The notes beneath the pieces are model-generated. The model was not told where the DNA came from, did no database searches, and saw nothing but the letters and a program-made list of their open reading frames with translations. A stretch of 64,000 nucleotides of DNA from the NCBI GenBank assembly GCA_001599815.1, contig BCIA01000006.1, positions 2,482,961 through 2,546,960 on the forward strand, in the 5' to 3' direction. This document shows, piece by piece, positions 56,064 to 64,000 of this stretch (position 1 is its first letter; each line of letters begins with the position of its first letter). Made by a program: the position numbers and the translations under genes. The DNA is from Furcasterigmium furcatum (lineage: Eukaryota; Ascomycota; Sordariomycetes; Glomerellales; Plectosphaerellaceae).

Positions 56064-57398
56064 TTATTTGCTTCCCTTCTGGCGAAATCTCGCCGGACCA
56101 AGCCCCTGCCTGATTTCGTCGAGCTGCTCAAGGCCCGTCTGCGGCCTGGTCTTCTTGGACGTCCGCTTCCCGGGCTTGGTGTAGTTGCCCAGGAACTCAT
56201 CCAGGATGGAGTCCAAGTCTGCCCGTGGCGGGCCCGTCACACTGGAAACGCCGGAGATAGCAGAGACCGAGGCCAGGTCGTCGCCGCCGCCCATCTCGTT
56301 TGTGTACTCCTCCTCGATCTTGTCGAACCTCGCGTCTAAGAATGACAACCCCTCCGTCCTGACCATTGATGACGAAGTCATCGAGTATGCCGAGGGGTTC
56401 GTCAAAGCACCCTTGCGCTTCTTTTTCCTGCCGCCCATCGTCGTTGTGGTCCAGATGGAAGACTGGACTTCTGACCGATCGCCGCCAATCGGGGCGGGAC
56501 CGGCAGCACGAGGCTTCCCGCTGCTCTGATCCTTCTTGAACTGCTTGAAGTCCTCAAGCCAGTTCTCGTTCTGATCAGCTCTGGTCGCTTCGCCATCTCC
56601 GGTCTTCACCAGCTGAGGTACAGCCTCATCCTTGTACTCCTTGTTCGGCTTGGCCGTGTCGTCGGACTCCCAACCATCGTCCTCGTCATACATTTGGTCC
56701 TCGAACTCGTACTGCGAGATCTCTCGCGAGTTTTTGGACAACTCCTGGAAGATATCATCGTCCTCATCAACATACTCCTCATCCTCCAGCGCCTCGAGGA
56801 CCTCTCTCAGTCTCGGGTCCATGTCGGGTTGGAATCCAGCAATGGCGTCTGGCACGTCTTGTTGGGTCTGATAGTTCATCTTCTGCAGGTTCTTCGAGGG
56901 AAGAACATCGTCATCGAGTTTGAAACCAGACTTGTCCTTCAGATCCATTTCCCGTAGTGCTGCCTCGAGAGACTGAGTCTGCTTCCCCTTGCCCTTGTTC
57001 CCGACGGGTTCGGCATCGACCCACACGGACTCGCCTCCGCCCGAATTCAGGTCGCGCATGTGTTGCATGTAGTCATATTCGGTGTCGTCGTAATATACGC
57101 CATGTTCGGCCGCTTCACCCTCGTTTTGGCGGATCTCACCTGCCTCGGATCCGAATTCCGATGCGAGGTCGTCGAGATGCTTGACTTTGGAGGAGTCGCC
57201 GCCGCCATATTTGCCCGTAGGGTTCAGGACCATAGACGGCGCAGAGTCATCGTGGATTCGGGGGTCATTCTGCGGGCGGTGGACTAGAGTGAAGTGCTGC
57301 GCACTCTTCTTGTCGCTGATCGGTTCTCGTCAGTGGAAATTCGTCTCAATAAGTCTCTGAAAGCATGAAACCTACATCCACTTCCCCTTAGGCGGCAT
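56064..57398 (-). CDS. ltv1: 40S ribosome biogenesis factor LTV1
   Basis: Exons 57398-57376 and 57315-56064 give 424 residues. The tiny first exon encodes MPPKGKWI. A 60-nt intron (CACTGACG branch) joins it in phase to DKKSAQHFTLVHRPQNDP, the conserved LTV1 N-terminus. The rest is very acidic, with the family's conserved patches GVYYDDTEYDYMQHM, DMDPRLREVLEALEDE(EY), the DDIFQEL helix and, near the end, ARFDKIEEEY and LDSILDEFLGNY. The tail is basic (KPGKRTSKKTR). Known role: late 40S assembly and release of the Enp1/Rps3 beak module. It is divergent from LSG1 across 434 bases. Confidence 0.95.
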
Positions 57399-57832
57399 CT
57401 TGGCGACTTGCGAATTTGACCAGGGGAGCAGAATGTCGAGGGATCCGGGTGTCGAATGGGAGGTCGTCGCGAGAAAGATGGCTCACTATGAGTAGTAGGA
57501 CTCGACTGTGGTGTCCCATCAAGGTTGGGCAGAAAGCGCCCCTCCTTGTGACAGAAAAAAAGTTCATGGTGGGGGTTATCTTATCTTATCGATAATCCAG
57601 TCGAGGATAATTCTTACTGTGCATCTGCAGGCAAAGACCACTGAAAGCACGGTGCGAAAAGCCCCTCATGACGTAGCAAAGTACCAGACATGGGAAAATT
57701 TGCCCCGCGATCACATTAATCAGCGGGGAATGCTACAACCCCGAGTCTTCAGGCTGGACTGCGCTTGCAACAACCTACCTTCGTCCCTCTTCTCTTCTGT
57801 AAAAGCAGTTCGACGAAGACAAAACCGCCAAG
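57399..57832. promoter_or_regulatory. Divergent LTV1/LSG1 promoter, 434 bases
   Basis: Short spacer between two ribosome-assembly genes. It contains a tandem GATA-type block TTATCTTATCTTATCGATAA at 57576-57595 and a GAAAATTT at 57694-57701, similar to the RRPE element of yeast ribosome-biogenesis promoters. Confidence 0.5.
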
Positions 57833-59910
57833 ATGCCGAAAGCGACGTCCAAGAACAACCTTGGGTTGGGCAATACCCTCATGAATGACCGCTTCGGCAA
57901 GGGTAGAGGCAACGACAGAAAACGAACATCTGCCATCACGCGAGTGAACCATGCGACTGGTGAAGAGGTGGGAAGCATCGCAGGACCTGAAATTTCCCCA
58001 ACTAACAGTTCATTAGTATGTCACGAACGAGAAGAAGGAGGCGTCGTGGGTGAAGATGCGCTCGGTCACAGAGCAAGGCGCCCTCGACGAGTTCCTGGCT
58101 ACCGCAGAGCTGGCCGGCACAGACTTCACCGCCGAGAAGACGAACAACGTCAAGATCATCCACACCGACCAGAAGAACCCCTATCTGCTGTCGATCAACG
58201 AGGAGAGGGCCGTCATCGGAAAGCAAAATGAGCACAGGGCGCGACTGACTGTCCCGAGGCGGCCGAAGTGGGACGAGAAAACCACGCCCGAGGATCTCGA
58301 TATGCGAGAGAGAGAGGCTTTCTTGAACTGGCGCAGGGGCCTGGCAGAGCTGCAGGAAAACCAGGATCTCCTGATGACACCCTTTGAGAGGAATATCGAA
58401 GTGTGGAGGCAGCTCTGGCGAGTCATTGAGCGGTCGGATCTTGTCGTTCAGATTGTTGATGCCAGGAATCCGTTGCTCTTCCGCTCAGAGGATTTGGAGT
58501 CATACGTCAAGGATGTTGATTCCAAGAAGGAGAATCTTCTCCTTATCAACAAGGCCGACATGATGACGGAAACTCAGCGCCGGGTGTGGGCGACGTATCT
58601 GAAGAAGGCGCGAATTGCGTACAAGTTCTTCTCGGCGTCCCTCGCGAAAGAGCTTCTCGAGGCTATCGACGAGGACGACTCGGAGAATGAGGTACCGCAG
58701 CCCAGCAGCAGCTCGCGCAGGCCGCCTGCACCTCAGGAGGAGTCTTCAGAGGAGGATGACTCGGAGGAGGAGACCAGCGAGGATGACAGCGAACCAGACG
58801 TTGCCGAAGGATCCAAGGATGCCCCGGTAGAGCTGACGGAGGAGGACATGCGAATCCTCACCGTGGACGAGCTGGAGGAGGTCTTCCTCAGCCACGCCCC
58901 CAAGAATCCAGGTATGTCCCACCCTACATGATAGTAGTTTCACGCGCTGACAACAATTTTCAGAACCAGGTCATAAGTTGCAGATCGGCCTCGTGGGTTA
59001 TCCTAACGTCGGCAAATCGTCAACCATCAACGCCCTCATCGGAGCGAAGAAGGTGTCCGTCTCTTCGACACCCGGAAAGACGAAGCACTTCCAAACCATC
59101 CACCTCAGCGACGACGTGATTCTCTGCGATTGCCCGGGTCTGGTCTTCCCCAACTTTGCCAGCACCAAGGCCGAACTTGTGTGCAATGGTATCCTCCCCA
59201 TCGACCAGCTGAGAGAGTTCACCGGTCCATCCACTCTTGTGGCTCGCAGGATACCGAAGCACTTCCTGGAGGCTGTCTATGGCATCAAGATCCGCATGAG
59301 GGCACTCGAGGAGGGCGGTACCGGCTCACCCACTGGCGAAGAGGTTCTTCGCGCCTATGCTAGAGCCCGTGGATTCCAAACCCAGGGTCTGGGCCAGCCC
59401 GATGAGTCGAGAGCATCCCGATATATCTTGAAAGACTACGTCAACGGCAAGCTGCTGTACTGCGAGCCGCCTCCTGACACGGTCGACCCAGAGGAGTTCA
59501 ACCGGGAACTGTATGATGAGTTCCATCTACCCGAGAAGCGCCGTGCGGCCCTCGCCGCCTCCCTGGACGCCATGTCTCTTGCTGGAACCGATGTCGGCAC
59601 CGATGTCGCCTCGACCATCGATTCTGACCTCATCCCGCTGCCTGCGGGACCTAAAACGAAGCACCTCGACAAAGGTTTCTTTGGCGGCAGCAGCAACGGC
59701 GGGCGCGTTGTAATGCCTTTCAGCCACAAGTACACCGAGCAGGGCCAGGCAGCTCACAAGCATCTCACTGGCAGGAAGGCTAGGGCAATGGCTGCCTTGG
59801 AGAAGGGCCTTGATCCTAAGGACGTGCAGGTCATGTCGAGCAAGAAGCACTTCAAGGGAGGGCCAAAGAACGGCAAGAAGAAGCGGGCGACCCAGGTTGA
59901 CGACGATTGA
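57833..59910 (+). CDS. lsg1: Large-subunit GTPase Lsg1 (60S maturation)
   Basis: Exons 57833-57967, 58017-58911 and 58964-59910 give 658 residues. The GTPase is circularly permuted as in the YlqF/YawG family: the G4 motif NKAD comes first (LLLINKADMM), then the G1 loop GYPNVGKSST, and G3 DCPGL. An acidic stretch (about 290-330, EESSEEDDSEEE type) separates G4/G5 from G1. The N-terminus has TLMNDRFGKGRG and the C-terminus is basic (KHFKGGPKNGKKKR). Known role: cytoplasmic release of the export adaptor Nmd3 from pre-60S subunits. Introns are 49 and 52 nt with CTAAC and CTGAC branches. Confidence 0.95.
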
Positions 59911-60760
59911 ACGATGACGATGGATACCAAAAAAGGGGGTTGGGACCGGGAGACTGCAGCACATGATCTCAGCAGATGGCATGGCAGGCGTCTAGGCAAA
60001 TGATTATCTTCCTGGTATTCTGGTGGTTGTCGACATGACCGCCAAAAACCATCGCGACCAAGTCCAGTGCGCCTTGAGGTGATGTTGTGGAAGGTTCTAG
60101 AAGCTTCCACGACCTGTGATTGTTCGGTGATGTCACTGACTGTTGTCAAGGTCCAGACAGTCTGAAGCCTGAATGGGAGGCCTTCCAACGACAGTCACAC
60201 CGGGAAAATTGATGCTTGACGGAGCGGCAGGCTGCTGCCTCTCTTCCTAAATCAGTTACCGTCGTCAAACTCAGTCACCTTCGTCTGAGGTGTGTGTCAT
60301 TTTGCTATCCTTTGAGCGTGAGGCTCTCGTCGGGCGCCCAGGGAGGAGAAAGAGTTGGGCGCTGTAAGAGGAAGCTACAGGGGGCGTCGAATCTTCCACA
60401 AGCTGCGCTAAGCCCCACCGCGTGGCAGCCATAGGCCCCATGTCACTGGCGGGCAGCCCCTAGCCCGTTCCCGCTTCCGGTGACCGCCCATCATCCCACT
60501 TCAAGTTGACGTACATCCAGTCGAAGCCGGCTTGAGCTCGTCTCTTCTTTTTCTACTTCTTTGACACTTCGCCCTTTAAGAATATTCTTGCCTTCCAGCA
60601 CAACATCCTACGACCGACCGACCTCGACATTTCACTCTGAAGTCAGTATATTGTGGGCAGATCTGCGAGACGTTCGACATACGCACATCGCCACGGCACA
60701 CGACCAGCCCCAGCCCAATTGGCCTCGGGATCTGGGCCCTGACCGCCAGACACCGACACA
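59911..60760. other. Intergenic, 850 bases
   Basis: 3' flank of LSG1 and promoter/leader of the DnaJ gene, pyrimidine-rich near 60540-60600. No gene seen. Confidence 0.5.
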
Positions 60761-62051
60761 ATGGTGGCGGAAACGAAGCTCTACGACCAACTGAGCGTCA
60801 AGCCAGACGCTTCACAAGACGAGATCAAGAAGGCATACAGGTAAGCTAGGACCCCCCGGCTGCATGCGACCGAAAAATCTTTCCCTCGTGCCCAAGGCTT
60901 GGGCATCCAACGCCTGAGCTCCACCAGACAGCGAACTTACTGACACGCCCCCTCTCCACAGGAAAGCCGCCCTGAAATGGCACCCTGACAAGAACAAAGA
61001 CAACCCCGACGCTGCCGAGAAGTTCAAGGAGTGTTCCCAGGCCTACGAGATCCTCTCGGATCCGGAGAAGCGCAAGACCTACGATGACTACGGCCTCGAG
61101 TTCCTCCTGCGCGGCGGGCCCCCGCCCCAGGAGGCGGGGGGCGCCGGCGCAAACCCCTTCGCTGCGGGCGGCATGCCGGGCGGCTTCAACTTTGGCACCG
61201 GGCCCGGAGGCGGCGGCGGCACGCGCACCTTCCACTTCAGCACGGGTGGCGGTCCGAACGGCTTCAACTTCCGCTCCGCGGATGATGTCTTCGGCGATTT
61301 TGCGCGGGGTGGCGGCCTCGGCGCCGAAGATATAGACGATATCTTCAGTGCGTTCGGGGGGCGCGGCGGCGGCGGCACCCCGCGGGCTCGTGGGTCGCGG
61401 ATGCGCGGCTCCGTGGGCGGCTTTGACGACTCATTCTCCTCGAGGCGCGAGAAGTCGCCCGAGGTGACGACGGTGGAGAAGCCGCTCGCCGTGTCGCTCG
61501 AGGACATGTTCAACGGCGTCACGAAGAAGATGAAGATCAAGCGCAAGCTGTGGGACGACAGCGGAAAGCGGATCATGACGGATAAGATCCTGGAGATCCC
61601 GATCAAGCCCGGCCTGAAGAAGGGCAGCAAGATCAAGTTCAAGGGCGTGGGGGATCAAGAGGAGGGCGGCCAGCAGGACCTGCATTTCATCGTCGAGGAG
61701 GTGAGTACACCTGAGAAGCCCTGGCACTGACAGCGAGATGCTAACGAATTTTGGCAGAAACCGCACCCTCTGTACTCACGCGAAAACGACGACCTCATTC
61801 ACACCGTCGATCTGGACCTAAAGGAAGCGCTTACAGGCTGGAAGCGGACCGTTGCTACCATTGACGCCAAGCAGCTCAACATTGAGAAGGCTGGTCCGAC
61901 GCAGCCCGGCAGCTCCGACAGATACCCGGGCTTGGGCATGCCCGTGCCGAAGAAGCCTGGCACGCGGGGCGACTTCATCGTCAAGTACAACGTCAAGTTC
62001 CCGACGAGCTTGTCGACGGCGCAGAAGCAGAAGCTGAGGGAGATTCTGTAA
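60761..62051 (+). CDS. DnaJ/Hsp40 co-chaperone, class II (Sis1/Psi1 type)
   Basis: Exons 60761-60840, 60962-61700 and 61758-62051 (introns 121 and 57 nt) give 370 residues. The J domain (about 6-70) has the HPD motif in KWHPDKNKD. A long Gly/Phe-rich region follows (about 80-210, FNFGTGPGGGGG, DDIFSAFGGRGGGG). There are no CXXCXGXG zinc repeats, so it is class II. The two beta-barrel peptide-binding domains (about 195-360) start VEKPLAVSLEDMFNGVTKK, and the C-terminal domain carries HPLYSRENDDLIHTVDL and TRGDFIVKYNVKFP. Known role: delivers clients to Hsp70 and stimulates its ATPase. Sis1-type proteins are cytosolic/nuclear. Confidence 0.95.
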
Positions 62052-63952
62052 TACGGAGGACACATAATGGGTGTGGCTTGCTGATTTTGTTTTCCGGTTT
62101 CTTGTCCTCCGGCGGGGAGGCTCTTATGACATGAAAGTCAGCGGTTTTTCGGGGGTAGGCCGGCTGATATGACTAGGCGTTCGGGGATGCAGGCGCAGTT
62201 TTTGGCAGACGAATCATTGGTTTCCCTTTGTAAACATCCTCTGCTGGCCTTTCAGGTTCTACCGAGTCCATAGGAAATGAACATTGCTGGACTGCCATGA
62301 ATAGAACGAATCAGGAGACGCTCGGCTGAGGCGTGATGCCGGTTGGGGCTCAATAAACGAACACCCTTTGGTATCACTCTATCTTCATTCGCCATTCGCC
62401 ATGTGCCATGTGAAATGCTACAAGTCAGGGCACATCTCGGACCATCTACAAGGGACCTGCATGAGGCCAAGGAGTGCGCGGTCACATATTTAGGATGAGG
62501 CAATTACGGCGCAGGGACATCGGCCAGAAACGAAAGCCGGGAGAATCGGATTTTCTCGCCGTGTCGACAGCCGATGCGGCCGTCCGGCCAAAGATCGGCT
62601 CCGGGGGGCCTGATGCGGCCTTTTTGTCGCGCATGGGCGGCCGCAAGGCGGAAGAGGCAACCGATGGGGAAAATGCGCGACATGGCGCAGCTGGAGGCCG
62701 AGGATGCAGGTGAGCGGATGAAGTCGAAAACGCGTGAGACGAGGCATTTGATGAGGAGGAGGAAGCAGAAGAGAATAGGCGGAAGATATTCGTCGGAGAA
62801 GAGCTGGAGATATCCTTGTCCTTGCTCATGCCACAGCCAGGGCATCATCCGGGGAGGCTGCGCTGGCTTGGTAGCATGCAGCTGCAATGGCAAACTCTCT
62901 GCTGTCAGTGCCGTCGAGTGAAACCAGTGCTGGTGCCGCATCGCACGACACGTTGGTGGTGATTTGTCGTGATACCGTGGGACAAAACGGACTGACGGAG
63001 CACTCGTGCGTCGCAGATGGACTGGACTGACGGTAGAGGCGGCGAGAGGTGTGGTGATGGAGGGGCAATAGGACAGAGAAGGGGACAAGCCCCACGCACC
63101 ATGACGACATGCGGACAGGGATGTGAGCTGCAGCTCGCGGGCAACGGCGGGGTACGGCCAATTGAGGGGTTAAGCGGGCGTTTTGGGCGTGTTGCGGCGC
63201 GTCGAACAGCACATGCTTACGGCGCCGGGGGAGGCTCTGGCGTGCATCGAAAACCATGGATGGCGTCTGCGTGTGTCTGACTGAGAAACATGGCGGGAGA
63301 AACGTTGGAGAGGGTGGTGGTGGTGATTCGTCGAACGGAGCGGCAATGGTAGCAGGAACGAATGCCTAGGGGAAGGTCCAGGAAAAGAACCAGAGAATCA
63401 TTCGACGTGGAAAGCCAACAGGGTGATGCCTAGGTTTGTAGGTACGTAGAAATAACTAAGTCGAGGCCTCGCCCGGGTCGAGATCCCGCGTTAAATTGTC
63501 TTAGATCCCGGTATCGATTGGGAAGGCTCCACGCCCTCGCAGCTTCCTCCGTAAGTGCAACTGCCCATCTCCCGTCTTAGGTCCCAACCCATCGTTTCGT
63601 TTCGTTCCGGCCAGCCAGCTCCCTCCCCCCTCCACCTCTCAGATTCCTTGGACAGCCAGCCTCGACTCTTCCCGAGGATCAATCGGACATTAGTACGCGG
63701 CCAATTCCAACTTCTTCCCACTTTTACGCTTCCCCTTCCTTTTTTTTCTCCAGACCAAGCCTTTCCTCCTTGACCTGGTTCGTCGCTCCCACTCCCATTG
63801 CTCCATCCAGGTACCCTGACAACGCCGGTGGTGGAATGCCAGTCAAGTAAATAAGGCGCTGACCTACCTACGACCACCAGGAACACCACGATCCCCCTCT
63901 ATCGAGCAACAGACAACACACTTAGGTTGATACCCATTACCAAACCGCCAAT
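62052..63952. other. Intergenic, 1901 bases: long promoter/leader
   Basis: 3' flank of the DnaJ gene and a long upstream region for the gene starting at 63953. Near that start it holds strong pyrimidine tracts (about 63618-63655 and 63716-63765, including T9), usual just upstream of highly expressed fungal genes. Reading frames on the minus strand (62504-63088) have no motif. Nothing else supported. Confidence 0.5.
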
Positions 63953-64000
63953 ATGCCTCAGGTGCGCTCCTCCTCTTCGAGATCACTCCTTCCTTGTCCA
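63953..64000 (+). CDS. Possible start of a gene cut by the window edge
   Basis: CCAATATGCCTCAG/GTGCGC reads Met-Pro-Gln followed by a GT donor, after a long pyrimidine-rich leader. An intron after codon 3 is common in conserved fungal genes. The downstream part is outside the window, so the identity is unknown. Confidence 0.4.
   Translation, partial: MPQVRSSSSRSLLPCP

Noticed and set aside
62504..63088. Possible gene with a hydrophobic stretch on the minus strand
   Set aside because: Composition is irregular, overlapping frames are open equally, and there is no recognisable domain. Treated as leader/promoter DNA.

Overview
This window is nuclear DNA of a filamentous ascomycete, most likely a Sordariomycete. 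The evidence is GC-rich coding DNA, short introns (about 44-126 nt) with GTRNGT donors and CTRAC branch points just upstream of the acceptor, Zn(II)2Cys6 regulators, a fungal PNP-NACHT-ankyrin NLR, and filamentous-fungal forms of GCN2/cpc-3, Cut12, HIS3, argJ and SAC3. I see no tRNA, rRNA, CRISPR or intact transposon. Coordinates and splice sites were worked out by hand from reading-frame continuity and splice consensus.

Layout. 1-101: start of a leftward gene running off the edge. 654-5427: a UBA/UIM ubiquitin-binding protein and the E2 enzyme CDC34. 6508-13467: argJ (arginine synthesis) followed by the eIF2-alpha kinase GCN2. 13468-15829: a GC-poorer stretch holding a Zn(II)2Cys6 regulator whose 3' half looks decayed. 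17565-22442: Cut12-like spindle pole protein, HIS3 and a derlin. 22750-34201: two related cysteine-rich single-pass membrane proteins (A and B) flanking a two-module secreted protein and the N-terminal amidase NTA1. 34752-40663: CBF5 (H/ACA pseudouridine synthase), a secreted GH43 glycosidase and a third, shorter single-pass membrane protein. 41399-50171: accessory-looking block with an NLR, tail-to-tail with a CorA-like membrane protein, then an SDR oxidoreductase divergent from a Zn(II)2Cys6 factor. 51236-62051: housekeeping block with SAC3 (mRNA export), the divergent ribosome-assembly pair LTV1/LSG1, and a Sis1-type DnaJ. 62052-63952 is a long leader/promoter for a gene starting at 63953.

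How the genes relate. Three themes recur. (1) Amino-acid starvation: argJ, GCN2 and HIS3 lie within 15 kb, and each has ATGA(C/G)TC sites of the GCN4/CPC1 type close upstream. (2) Protein turnover: a UIM protein, CDC34, a derlin and an N-degron amidase. (3) Ribosome and RNA maturation: CBF5, LTV1, LSG1 and SAC3. The accessory signals most worth pursuing are the NLR/CorA-like tail-to-tail pair, the duplicated cysteine-rich membrane proteins, and the secreted protein with two cysteine-containing modules joined by an acidic linker. No complete undescribed system can be proved from sequence alone.
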